Source: Euptelea pleiosperma (Eukaryota > Streptophyta > Magnoliopsida > Ranunculales > Eupteleaceae). Taken from it: a stretch of 64,000 nt of DNA. The notes beneath the pieces are model-generated. The model worked only from the letters and a program-made list of their open reading frames with translations, was not told the DNA's origin and searched no databases. This document shows, piece after piece, positions 12,201-23,084 of this stretch (the first letter of the stretch is position 1; every line of letters begins with the position of its first letter). Made by a program: the position numbers and the translations under genes. The stretch is taken from positions 32,806,502 through 32,870,501 of the forward strand of contig CM068547.1 in assembly GCA_035048495.1 (NCBI GenBank), given 5' to 3'.

Positions 12201-15200
12201 TTATAAAACACACACTATATGTACACGGTTAGGATATTTTGACATGGATTTTTACACGGATCTGCGGGGCCCACATGGAGATGGGTTAAGGGCTGGTTTT
12301 TGGCGAGGGTAATCTCCTACCATGACGATCATCCTCGCAAAAAAATCAGCCTATTCCATATTTATAACCCTATCAAATGTGAATTTAAAGTTAACGTGAA
12401 ATGGACAGTCCAAAATATTTCAACTTGTAATCCAATTTTCATTGGCTAGAAATGTCGGAATTCGTTGATTTTTGGTGAGGATGATCTCCATACCGAGAAA
12501 ATCATCCTCGACCAAAATCAGCCTTTAAATCATCTCCATGTGGGCCCCACAGAGCAATGCAAAAAATTCGTATCAGAATATCCTAAACTAAAAACTACAA
12601 ATAAAACATTATCCTTTTCTGTTATTGTTTACGTTCAGGAAAGTTAAGGTAATCTTTTGAAAGAAGTGGCAAAACCCTTCACAGTTCCCTTTGTAATAGT
12701 AAAGAGATGCATACATGTAGACGCACGCAAACACGAGCACACAAACACCACACACACACACACAGATATGCACGTATTATGTGTGTGTGTGTTCGTTTTG
12801 TGCTGTTTAGTGCATCGACTTGTTTTCCTTGTTCGAAAGGGTTGTTTGTAATAGGATACTGATTTAAGTGTACTTGCTTGCTTCTTTCATCATTTTCTAA
12901 ATTAAAAAAATAATTTCTAATGGTTTCCGTAATGTTTCCATAAATTCCAAAACTTCAATTATGTTGACTTTCATAAACTTCCACGACATATGTCTACTTT
13001 CAAAGAGACCGAAGTTTAGTCCAACATTGATGCTTAAAACCTTGGTATCTCCTGGCCATAAATATTTTGCAATGCAATATTTTTCCACTGTAAATGATGT
13101 TTCCTGTTGGACTGTCTAGAAATGGAAATATTTCGTAAAATAAACGAAATTTAATGCCTCGTCTTACCCAATACCAATCAGATTCTCTGGAAACCTATCA
13201 TATGCTTTTTGCTAATTTTCTATATCCAAGTTTCTTTTCTTAATATTTGCTTCATGACTCTCTCATAGTTTCATATTGTGGGTCATTGTTTGATCTTGCG
13301 ACAGTTGTATCCACCACAAATGGGACCACTAATTTAAAATTAAACATCTGAGAATTTTGAATTCATCCCAACAATTAAAAAAAGTCTTTACGAAAAAGTC
13401 ACCTTGGTACCAAATTACCAATCAAACCCATAAAAAAGGAACAAATTACTGTGGAGGCATGGATACAAATACGAATAGTAATCAAATCAATCAACTGTGT
13501 GGAAACTTTACCTTGTTGATGAACTTCAGATCGCACTCCATGTTGGCCCCCAGCTGCAGCTGTCCCATTTTCAGGTGGAACGACAAGTGCTCTGCATGTA
13601 GGGCAAGTATGCTGTCTCTCTAACCATGAACGGAGGCAATGCACATGAAAAAGGTGCCCACAAATGAGCTTTTTGGCTGTGACCATCTCCTCACGACAAA
13701 TAATGCAGGTTGCATCGCTTCTGCATATCCAACAACATTATTTTATGAGGCTTAATACAAGGAAATACACACACAATTATACATATAATCAAGTTAATGA
13801 CTCACACACTAAGCTCTTCAGGTGTTGCGTCTGGAAAACGATCATTCATATTTGAAGTGATTTTTCGATATCGAAGATAATCAGCAACCCGAACCTTGAA
13901 GTTACGAAATGTCTCATAGAGCTCTCGAATCAAGTGCAGCGGCACACCATAGTTCCTAAAGAAACCAACTCCAAAGTCAATTTATAATACCACACACACG
14001 GAATAAGTATCGAAATGTCTCATAGAGCTCTTCGAATCAAGTGCACTGTCACACCATGGTTCCCAAAGAAACCAACTCCAACATTAATTGATACTACCAC
14101 ATACACAGAATCATAAACACATCAGGAAGCTATGTTACCCAGGGTACAGCTGAGATATGTCCAGGATACGTCATGGACACAACATTTACAGTTAAAAAAT
14201 GAAGTGCCCAACATAGGTATGGCATCCATTTTGAAGTGTCCAGGTAATATAGTCAAGAAGCATCTTAGAAAATCAATCAAAACAACAAACGATCAAAAGA
14301 AAAGAACAGGATATGAAGGGGGAAAAGCAATAAAACAACGAAATTAACAAAGAACAAACAATTTCATGGACTTTTTTATTAGAATATATTTCATGGAAAC
14401 ATTTACCCCTTTTTATTGGTAAATAAATTTACTAAGTAAAAATGTCAACGAGAAATAAAAGCCACCCCAAAACCCAGGCAACCAAGCAAGGAAACAAGAG
14501 AAAGAATGCCAATCCAATAGTCATAAAGCAATTAATCCTCCATGTGGCACACAAATAGATGGATCTAGACCATTCCATGAATGAGACTACCCAGACCATT
14601 TGATAATGCCCATAAACGGTGGGCTTCCACCTGATGCCTCGTTTGACATTCCAATTTGAATTTATCCTATCCCACTGTCCAATTAACTATTTGGCTTCTC
14701 ATGAGACGAAGGTTGGGCCTTGCAAACTTTGTCAAATGTCAAAACAGGTTTGATAAAAATTAGGTTTGAGTGCAGTTGTCCTAATTCCAACATTATCCAC
14801 CATAATGTCATTTTGGTCTAATTGCTGCCCAAGTGTGCCAATTGCCAGTTTGGCAACTTGCTACAATAGCTATTTGACCCTCATGTTGGGTACATCCAAA
14901 CAAGACAAAAAAAAAACAATATTTAGCGATTGGAAATAAATACTCCACTCATATCAATGTCATTGTGTATATAAGTGTGTACATGATGAATATGTGTATG
15001 TACCTGTGTATACATTTACGTATGTGTATACTTTCACCTAAACCAAAATTCAAAGGTAAAGTAAATACTTACATGAAAATCACAAGAAAGAAGCAGAGAT
15101 ACATAGACAAGTGAAGCAAATCGCGAATAAGTTCCAAGTAAAAGGTGTAGACTGCCTTTCTCTCCCATTGTCCTTCCATAAGCATGTCACTAACATAGAA

Positions 15201-18200
15201 AACATATTTTACAAATGTTGACACTGTTGTTGTTGCTAGTATCATATACCTGAAATACAAAATTTAGCAGCATCATTACAATTTTGAACATCGGAGAATC
15301 AAAAAAAAATCTGGAAATAATGTCCTTCTTTTTTTGCTTAATGAGGTGATATATTAAAAAAGGAGAGAGAGAGGGTGTGTGTGTGTGTGTGTGTGTGTCA
15401 TGAGTTAGCATGACTCCCGGAAAAATAAAAAATAAAGATACAAGGAAGCCCATCAAGGAGCAAATCGATAGTAAGTCTTCGAAGGGTCCTTGATGGTTTT
15501 AAGGAAAGGAGGTCTCCCTTCCCACCACTCCCGAGTGCCAAACGTCAGGGTAGAAGCATGCTTGGCGCACTGGGTGTGTGTGTGTGTCTGTGACTCATGA
15601 TTTAGCATGACTCCCGGAAAAATAAAAAATAAAGATACAAGGAAGCCCATCAAGGAGCAAATCGATAGTAAGTCTTCGAAGGGTCCTCGATGGTTTTAAG
15701 GAAAGGAGGTCTCCCTTCCCACCACTCCCGAGTGCCAAACGTCAGGGTAGAAGCATAGTCACAAAGTCGGGATTCAGCAATAAATCGGCAAGGGGTCAAG
15801 TCGGGAAAATTCGGTAAAAATCGACAGAAATCGGCAAAAATAAAAAATATATATCATGACATTTTTCAAGTTATAAATGTTGTTTTTAACAAAACACATT
15901 TATATGGTGAAAAGCACATTTATAATTCCATAATAATAAGTCATTAACTCATAACTCATAAGCATGATATATCATTCAAAATTCCAAAATCGGCAAAAAT
16001 TGAAATCATAAGTGGAAAAAAATGGGTCTCAGTTGATTAATCGGCAAAATTTGGCAAAATCGTTGATTAATCGACTATTTTTTTTATTAATCGGAGATTT
16101 GCTGATTAATCGGCGATTGATTCATGAATTCAAAAATTCAGAGAATTTTGGAGATTTTTTTAAAAAATCGGAGATTTTTGTGACTAGGGGCAGAAGCATG
16201 CTTGGCGCACTGATCAGCTTCAAAATTTACCTCTCTCCAAGAGGAGGACATCCTAATCGGCTCAAAACTAGCTTTGATAGAGTTCCACTTGGATCTGACC
16301 TTCCAGGGGACTTCATCATTTATAAAAGCTCTTATGGCTGATTCAGAGTCAGATTCTGGAAACAATATCCAATTATTAAGTTGGAACTATCTCTTGGCCT
16401 AGAAGGAAGAAAAGTACTTCACTTGTGAAAACTTGAAATATGTTCCATTCCGTCTAAAAGTAAAACACCACTGGTTAATTAAACTAAAACTGTGTGACAA
16501 GATTAATATAATATTGGCAACATGCATGAGGCTTTCCTTTGTCATCTTAATATCCCACAAACAATTACCTTTTTGCTATAACATAGTACTTGGGGGGTGT
16601 TTGGCTACAAATATATGTCTATTAGTAAGTAGATTTTCTTGCAAATAAAGTGTAATAGAGTTCTTTTCCACAAAAGGGCAAAAATTAAAGATCAGAAACC
16701 CTAAAAAGGATTTCATACACGCATTTCTTAATTTAAAGACTCCTAAAGCCCCAACCTTAATCATATATGGAAAGACATAAGAACCCCTTAAAACTAATTT
16801 AAAAAAAAAAACAATACATTTTTGACCTATTGAAATCCCAAATGAATTTATCAAATAAAAGTACTGCTCTCCTAAGGACTTTCTGAGTTTAAACTTGCCA
16901 GAATAAACTCCTTTTGAAAATAAAATATTTAATATGGGTTGAAAAATATCTAAGACATCAAAATAAAAACTATTAAACAAACTAAGTAGTTGGACATCAC
17001 TTGAAGAGGGTCCACATTGGATGTGGACGTATAGGTTGAAAAACCCATATTGCGAGCAGAATTGAATTGGCAAAACCCACTTTTCAAGTGGTCTGGAGCC
17101 TGATGGGCTTGGTTGTGGGCCTCCAAATGGACCTGCAACTGGGCTGGCAATTGGTATGGCATTTCTTGGTCAAGCTCCTGCCTCAAGTTCTCTAGTCATT
17201 TTAGTGATCATTTTTTATGAAATGTGTATAGGAGGCTTTGTTTATCCCCCACCCATCCATCATGAGAAGTGGGGAAAGAATGAAATTACAACCTCTTCCA
17301 GAATGGAAGGCCTCCAATCCACTGATTAAACACAAACACACACACCACTTTTAAATTAAAGAAAAAAAAAATTCTTAGCAATCTCTTTCTAACTTAAATA
17401 ACACTAACTGAGACCAGTCATAGTGTGGTGATCCCATCGGGCCATGGCCCTGATGTGCACCTGTACCGCTGTGCTTTTGGTGGACTGTCCTTACTTTCTA
17501 TCTGCCAGGTAACTTAGATTTCATTGAAGTTCTAAATAATATCCCCAGGGTTTCTAACCTTTAATGTGAGACGAGTCAAAATTCAAAACTACAATCCAGC
17601 CATTTGAGTAAACCATCAGAAACCATGCAAAAGCCCCAGGGTGGAATCTTAAATTTGGTAAATCAAATTTTATGAACAATATTTAGATATATGCTCAATA
17701 TCGTACAATAGTAGAAGCATAGTTTCATCCAAAATGTAAAGATTCAGAAAAGCATAACTTACTCAAAGGCAAAGAAGAGTGATACTGAAGGCTGCCATGT
17801 TTGTATCAAATACTTTATGGAATTGTACAAGAAGAGACTATCCAGAACAAGAAGGAAGCCCATAAAAGAAACAATGCGGATGTGAGACAACATGGGAACA
17901 GATGGAGTTGTCTCAATGTACTCAACCCTCTTCTGGGCCAACCAGTGCAAGGCCTTAATTAACAGTAGAGCAGTGACCATTGCCAGAAACGTAACAGAGA
18001 AATCCTGTCGGAATATTGTAATTGCAAAAAGAATCTCCATGACCTCCCTCCATGACTGTTCGTTCAGCCTCTCAACCTCCGCTTCTCGGAGGGACCCAAG
18101 GAACAAACGTTTCGTCAACTGCCATAGAATGCACATGATGACCAGACCCATGTTTAGAAGAAGCACCAAACTGATCTTGGAGGTTGATAGATACACCATG

Positions 18201-18295
18201 GCTGGATAGAACTGCCCTCTACTGTTAAAGGCATGATATATAACAGCAAGCGCACCAACAAAACTAAGCCCAGCGTATGTTTGTAGCCTCATCAT
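6281..18295 (-). CDS. HRD1: HRD1, ER-membrane RING-type E3 ubiquitin ligase (ERAD)
   Basis: HRD1 ubiquitinates misfolded proteins at the ER membrane in the SEL1L/HRD3-HRD1 complex. Seven coding exons on the minus strand (17763-18295, 15073-15249, 13806-13955, 13512-13720, 9404-9557, 6910-7180, 6281-6433), all bounded by GT-AG introns, join without a frame break to 1,647 nt: 548 residues plus TGA. That is a little longer than the roughly 490-residue Arabidopsis proteins. Residues 1-235 hold hydrophobic spans in the HRD1 order (YAGLSFVGALAVIYHAF first). The phrase LGSLREAEVERLNEQSWREV is diagnostic. The RING-H2 runs from C292 to C329 (C-x2-C, CGHLFHVHC, C-x2-C), followed by a Q/S/A-rich cytosolic tail. 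Two ATGs stand in tandem at 18295 and 18292; the first is used here, but the second is closer to the usual start. An ER-stress element lies upstream. Introns carry several transposons and a partial exon duplication. Confidence 0.95.
7181..9403 (-). other. HRD1 intron 6, no recognised element
   Basis: 2.2 kb between coding exons. The block at about 7790-8710 has a different, GC-richer texture with several short open frames on both strands, and looks like an old insertion, but I recognise no transposon domain. The flanks are ordinary AT-rich intron. Confidence 0.5.
9717..10932 (-). mobile_element. TRIM-like small LTR retrotransposon in HRD1 intron 5
   Basis: Two direct repeats, 9717-10060 (344 bp) and 10578-10932 (355 bp), flank a 517-bp interior with no coding capacity. 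On the minus strand the 5' LTR ends ...CCCGCATCA and is followed within four bases by TGGTATTAGAGCC, close to the initiator-tRNA primer site. Just before the other LTR stands AGGAGGG, a polypurine tract. Flanks are GTGAG (9712-9716) and ATGAG (10933-10937), a 4/5 target duplication. The LTRs differ by many substitutions and an indel, so the insertion is old. It has the same orientation as HRD1. Confidence 0.8.
11355..11985 (+). pseudogene. LINE 3' relic (RT zinc-binding domain and tail) in HRD1 intron 5
   Basis: Plus-strand reading FFTWEASLDKILTIDHLRSR, then CWMCRHGNEIVDHLLLHC and a WR(E)RNRNVF block, is the zf-RVT C-terminus of a plant LINE ORF2. A stop separates the blocks. The 3' tail ends with TGTGCTTTTCAATAAAGTTT. 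It is antisense to HRD1. It closely resembles the antisense LINE in the ARFB1 intron at 35.2-37.1 kb. Confidence 0.75.
12229..12586. mobile_element. TIR/foldback element in HRD1 intron 5
   Basis: Ends TTAGGATATTTTGACA and AGAATATCCTAA are inverted. Further in, GGGGCCCACATGGAGATG pairs with CATCTCCATGTGGGCCCC, and a 'TTTTTGGCGAGG' block pairs with 'CCTCG(A)CCAAAA'. The interior is non-coding. A related half-copy lies at about 52,890-53,310. No clear target duplication. Confidence 0.65.
12741..12795. repeat. (CA)n/(TG)n inverted dinucleotide tract
   Basis: ACACCACACACACACACACA, a short spacer containing TGCACGTATTA, then TGTGTGTGTGTGT. The two tracts can pair as a hairpin. Confidence 0.7.
13905..14118 (-). 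repeat. Tandem duplication covering the start of an HRD1 exon
   Basis: Segment 13905-14010 is repeated at 14011-14118. The first copy contains the acceptor and first 51 bases of the HRD1 exon that begins NYGVPLHLIRELYETF. In the second copy the acceptor TTTAG has become TTTGG and one base is inserted (CTCTTCGAA for CTCTCGAA), so it should not be spliced in. Confidence 0.85.
15361..15756 (-). repeat. Microsatellite and duplicated LINE 3' end
   Basis: A (GA)n(TG)n tract at 15363-15397 precedes two tandem units, 15398-15594 and 15595-15756. Each carries the same LINE tail (minus strand CAKHAS... WWEGRPPFLKTI, then a stop). The second unit starts after another TG tract (15574-15588). Confidence 0.8.
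15757..16185. mobile_element. 429-bp TIR element inserted in the LINE tail
   Basis: Starts AGTCACAAAGTCGG and ends GGAGATTTTTGTGACT (inverted). The interior repeats ATCGGCAAAAAT and TTGATTAATCGGC phrases. It interrupts the LINE tail: AGGGTAGAAGCAT before it and AGGGGCAGAAGCAT after it look like a target duplication of 13-14 bp or a leftover of the tandem copies. No coding capacity. Confidence 0.55.
16186..16385 (-). pseudogene. LINE RNase H relic
   Basis: Minus-strand SDSESAIRAFINDEVPWKVR ... FEADQCAKHAS is the C-terminal RNase H segment of a plant LINE (ADxxAKxxS). The downstream part is displaced by the TIR element at 15757-16185 and resumes in the duplicated units at 15.4-15.75 kb. Confidence 0.6.
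16386..17762 (-). other. Rest of HRD1 intron, nothing assigned
   Basis: AT-rich. A 165-codon open frame on the minus strand at 16576-17073 is hydrophobic and compositionally biased, and I match it to nothing. No splice-flanked coding exon is needed here because the HRD1 frame joins cleanly across it. Confidence 0.5.
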
Positions 18296-19579
18296 TTCCT
18301 ACAAGAGCTGTTACAGGCAACGTCATTCAGTCAAGTAGCACAATACCAAACCAAACCCCAAATCAAAGTGAGAACTCCAAACCCTTAATCTGAGATTACA
18401 ATAGTACCACCCAAAACAATATAATCGGACAGGATTATAACGATTTTGAGAGGTTATTGGTTTTGAAAGCTAATGGACATTTTGCATTTATTTTTTTCCT
18501 TTACACCTTCATCCATAGAGGAAAATGGTTTCAGCAGAACACATGTATTCTGGAAAATGCAAGTTTCAAGGTGTGATTATCCATTCCGTGGTTCAAAGTC
18601 ACGTCACATCTCGGCTGACATGTATTGCTCTGGTAAGGTACCGAGATAAATATACTTATGTATGTATCGTCTCACACCATAACCTTAATTTAAGTAATTT
18701 AAACCTTTTTTATAGTATATATGCCATTTATTGTATTGTATACTTGTATCTTTGCGTACCAAGCCATATTATTTTTTTCCAATGTCTCGTTCTGTTAGCT
18801 TACTGAGACACTGAATGAAAGTTATGAAACCAAGATTTTTAAACTTATGGATATCCACTCCACTATCCCTCCAAGCTAAACAGTAAGATAGAAAAACACT
18901 TATCCTGATTTAGTCTTGAACGGTACTATCCTTGCACTCAAACACCCCTACCTAAACTACCCTCCATCGTCCCCCTTCGAAAAATTCTCTCTTAAAAAAG
19001 ATATTAAAGTTTCATTTTTTTTTTAAGATTTCAAAACCGACTTTGGAATGTGGGTGTTAATTGGTTTCAAATGGAGAAACGAACATGGTGGACAAAAATT
19101 TTATCAGTTCGAAAGTATAATTGCTTTAATGTGATAATGTTCTGAAATTTTTGAGCATATAAACAGATTATTTAATTGTTTAAATTTAGTGCCTGTTTTA
19201 TAGCCAATTTTGAGCCAGAAATATATTTTTACGATATTTTTTACTAAACAACCTTGTTTTTTTGTGTGTAGGAGAGAAAAAAATATCGATCCCAACTGAT
19301 CTTCAAGCTGGAAAAATCGATTTTTTTACGACACGCACTGCAAATTTGATGTAGAGATCGATCTAGAAAACCCAAATCGAGACCGCGAGAGTTCAGATCC
19401 AAATCAGAAACCCTAACCTATTCAATCATCCGAACAACTTCTGATCAAAAGAAACGGTAGAAAACTAGAAATGTATGACCTGACTGAACAGCAAACCCCA
19501 CAAACGATTCAATTGAGAAAAGCTAAATAATAGGTTCTTCAATTAGGATTTAATGGAGCAAAGGATGTAAATTTGGTAC

Positions 19580-19680
19580 CTGTAGAAGACTTGAAGCTCA
19601 AATTAGGGTTTCGTCCGTGAGGATTTCTCGATCAAACGTCGGAGAGTTAAGAAAAATTTTGAGGAGAGAAAGAAATAATA
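19580..19680 (-). other. HRD1 non-coding leader exon (5' UTR)
   Basis: The coding exon starts three bases after an acceptor (CTCTTGTAG then GAA-ATG, acceptor at 18299-18300), so a leader intron is needed. A good donor (TTCTACAG then GTACCA) lies at 19579. That gives a leader intron of about 1.28 kb and a non-coding exon ending at 19580. The transcription start is not visible; about 19,680 is a guess from the AT-rich sequence beyond it. Confidence 0.5.
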
Positions 19681-19722
19681 AATGGCGGTCCCCCTCTTCC
19701 ATGTCATTACCGGGAGCTTTGA

Positions 19723-19741
19723 CCAATAGATGATAACCACG
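19723..19741 (+). promoter_or_regulatory. ER-stress response element (ERSE-I) upstream of HRD1
   Basis: CCAAT, then nine bases, then CCACG: an exact ERSE-I, bound in known systems by NF-Y together with an ER-stress bZIP factor (bZIP28/bZIP60 in plants, ATF6 in animals). It lies about 140 bp upstream of the leader-exon donor of HRD1, a classic unfolded-protein-response target. It overlaps a CACGTG G-box. The match is seen; function is inferred. Confidence 0.6.
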
Positions 19742-19848
19742 TGTCAACTTCTACGGGTATGGTATAGAGCCCGAGTTTTGTGAGGGCACCCCTTGGATTG
19801 TGAGGGCACCACAATTTTTTTTTTTGTAAATCATACAATCTATATAAC

Positions 19849-20271
19849 TAAGGGTCGCTCTACGGCACCCACATCTCTTAAGCTGGGCACCCCACTTGGA
19901 CCAAAATACCCCCCTTCAGCCGGGCACCTCTCTCTCTCTCTCTCTCTCCGGCTTTTAGCCTCCACGGTGCTGCACTACCGTGGCGGCTATGTAGCCCACG
20001 GTCAAGCTGGCCATGGTCTACATAGTCCCCAAAGCAATTCAGTGCTGTGGGGGCTAAAAACTTAGGGAGAGAAAGAGTAAGGGAGGGATAGAGAGAGAGA
20101 GTGAGTGAGAGAGAGTGAGTGAGAGAGAGGGGGAGTTATAGTAGAGAGAGAGAGGAAGGGAGAGAGAAGGAGAAGGGACGAGGAAGGAGTGGGTGCCTGA
20201 TTGAAGGGAGGGACATTTTGGTCCAAGTGGGGTGCCCAGCTTAAAGACGTAGGTGCCCGTTGAGCGTCCTT
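19849..20271. mobile_element. Foldback MITE inserted in the first Helitron unit
   Basis: The arms share CTTAAGCTGGGCACCCCACT and TTGGACCAAAAT, inverted, over about 80 bp. The interior has CT/GA tracts and an inverted pair around GGCTATGTAGCCCACGG. It splits the Helitron start: TCTATATAAC lies on the left, and TATAAC followed by AAAACAGGGAAGTT on the right, so TATAAC is repeated at both sides. Confidence 0.7.
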
Positions 20272-22836
20272 ATAACAAAACAGGGAAGTTGTCTCCCCAC
20301 TTATACCCCCTCTTATATGTTTCAACAACGAAGAGCCAAGATCTTATCTCCAAAATAGACAGAAGATCTCTGCCCACTCATACTAGATTTTGACAAAAAA
20401 TTGTTGGAGAGTGCCATGGGCATGGGCCACCCACTATCTATTTATATAACAAAACACAGCGGTTGTCTCCCCATCTTCTAGGCTTTATATATCCAAGGGC
20501 CCATATCAACCCTTACATAAAAAAAATGAGACGGTTGGATTAATTTAATAATGATATTGTCTCCCCACTTATACCCCTCTTATCGACTTCACAAAGATGG
20601 CCGAGATCTTATCCCCCAAATGAACTATGGATATGATCTCAACCACTCACACCTGATTTTGGAAAATGCTTTGTAGGGGAGTGCCGAGGGCACGGGCCAC
20701 CCACTATATATCTATATAACAAAACAGGGAAGTTGTCTCCCCACTTATACCCCCTCTTATATGTTTCAACAAATAAGGGCTGAGATCTTATCTTTAAACT
20801 AAACAATGGATTTCAGCCACTCACACCCGATTTTGGCAAACACTTTGTCGGAGAGTGCCGTGGGAACGAGCCACCCACTATCTATATAACAAGTGAAAGT
20901 GGTTGTCTTATACCTCCTCTTATCTTATATGGCTTCAATAATGAGTGGCTGAGATCCACTATACTTCATATCAATGGCTGAGATTAACTCACACCCGATT
21001 TTGAAAAACACTTTGTTGGAAAGTGCCTGACCACCCACACATATTACGAAATAACTCAGTTGTATTCTCTTATCTTATCCTGCTTCATAAGATAAAGAGT
21101 GGTTGAGATCAAATCTATCCATCTAATGTGGACGGTTAGATTTCAACCACTCAATCCCCCTCATTTATTCATTCACTCCCACTCATTTGACCTCAATTTC
21201 TTAAAAATTCAAAATTCAAAATTTGGATTTTAATACATTTATTTTTTGTTATTTATGTTATTTTCCCATTTTTCCATTTTCCCCTCCGTGCATTACAATC
21301 CGTTATAACTACGTTATAATGGAAAAAAGGTAACGCCCCAGTCTGTTATACCGTTTGAGTGCTGAAAGCACCCATTTTTTACAAATGCTTTTGTTGGAGA
21401 GTGCCATGGGCACAGGCCATTTACTAGTCTATATAACAAATCAGAGAAGTCACTTATCCCCCCTCAGTAGGATAATGAAGAGATTTTATATGGAGATAAC
21501 CATAATATGGAGTGCATTTTTGGAAAATATAGAAAAACTGGAGAGAGTGCCACCTCAATAAGCTCGAGCTTTAGTATAGATAATAGACAACTAAGGGCCC
21601 ATATCAACCCTTACGTAAAATAAAATGAGACGGTTGGATTAATTTAACAGTGAAATTGTCTCCCCACTTATACCCCTCTTATCGGCTTCACAAAGGATGG
21701 CCGAGATCTTATCCCCCAAATGAACTATGGATATGATGTCAACCACTTGCTCTTGATTTTGGAAAATGCTTTGTAGGGAGTGCCGAGGGCACAGGCCACC
21801 CACTATCTATATTACAAAACAGGACGGTTGTCTCCCCCTCTTATCCGGCTTCATAAAGGATGGCCGAGATCTTATCACACCAAATGGACGGTGGATCTCA
21901 GCCACTCACACCCAAATTTGACAAATGCTTTGTCGATGAGTGCCGCGGGCACGGGTCACCTACTATCTATATAACAAAACAGGGAAGTTGTCTCCCTACT
22001 GATACCCCCTCTTATCTATTTTGACAAAAGACGGCCAAGATCTTTTCCCCCAAATGACGGTGGATCTCGGCCACTCACACCTGATTTTGGCAAATGCTTT
22101 GACGGAGTGCCGAGGGCACGGGCCACCCACAATAAATATAACAAGTGATGACTGTGATTTTCTTATACCCCCTCTTATCTTATATGGCTTCAATAATGAG
22201 TGGCTGAGATCCACTATGCTTCATATCGATGGCTGAGATTAACTCTCACACGATTTTGACAAACACTTTGTCGAAAAGTGCCGTGGGCAGGGGCCACCTA
22301 CTCATATAAGAAGACAACTCAGTTGTATTCTCTTATCTTATCTATCCATCTAATGTGGACGGTTAGATAAAGATTGGTTGAGATCAAATCCATCGATCTA
22401 ATGAGGACGGTTAGATTTCAGCCACTCAATCCGCCTCATTTGACCTCAATTTATTCAAAATTTGAATTTCAACACCATTATTTTTTGTTATTTCAGTTAT
22501 TTTCCCATTTCCCCCTCTATGCGTTACAATCCGTTATAACAGCCGTTATAATGTAAAAAATGGTAACGCCTCAGTCTGTTATACCGTTTGAGTACCGAAG
22601 GCACCCAATTTTTGCAAACGCTTTTGTCGAAGATTGAGTGCCGTGGGCACGGGCCATTTACTATTCTATATAACAAAATAATTTAGTTGTCTCCTTACTT
22701 ATACCTCCTCTTATAAGCACCAACAAAGAAGGGCCGAGATCTAATCCTCCCCCAAATGGACGGTGGATCTCCGCCACTCACCCGATTTGGGCAAATTCTT
22801 TGTCGAGAAGTGCCGATGGCACGGGGCACCCACTAG

Positions 22837-23084
22837 TTTACCTACATATAAGGAATGAAATGGGTTGGATTTACATATAGCCCAAGGGTCAGGCTTAGGA
22901 GCCCCACTTTTTATGCCTTGAGAGGGATTTTACCGTTAAAACGGATTGAAAAGGCCAGGGGCAAAAATGAAAAAAAAATGGATTTTAATGATTTTAACGG
23001 AAAAAAGTGGTGCTGAAATTCAAAATTCAAAATTTGAAAATTTTAAATTTAAAAAAAAATAGAATTTAACGAAAATTTAATGGT
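22837..23084. other. Unique spacer inside the Helitron array
   Basis: Starts right after a complete CTAG end followed by T. Poly-A and AAATTTT-rich sequence without the array motifs; resumes at a type C unit. Confidence 0.6.

Noticed and set aside
16576..17073. 165-codon open frame, minus strand, in an HRD1 intron
   Set aside because: AT-rich, hydrophobic, low-complexity, no recognisable motif, and not needed for the HRD1 frame, which joins cleanly across it.
18525..18806. 93-codon plus-strand open frame in the HRD1 leader intron
   Set aside because: AT-rich intron sequence, no motif, no splice context.
20062..20328. Serine/leucine-rich open frame on the minus strand
   Set aside because: Generated by the GA/CT tract inside the foldback MITE at 19849-20271.
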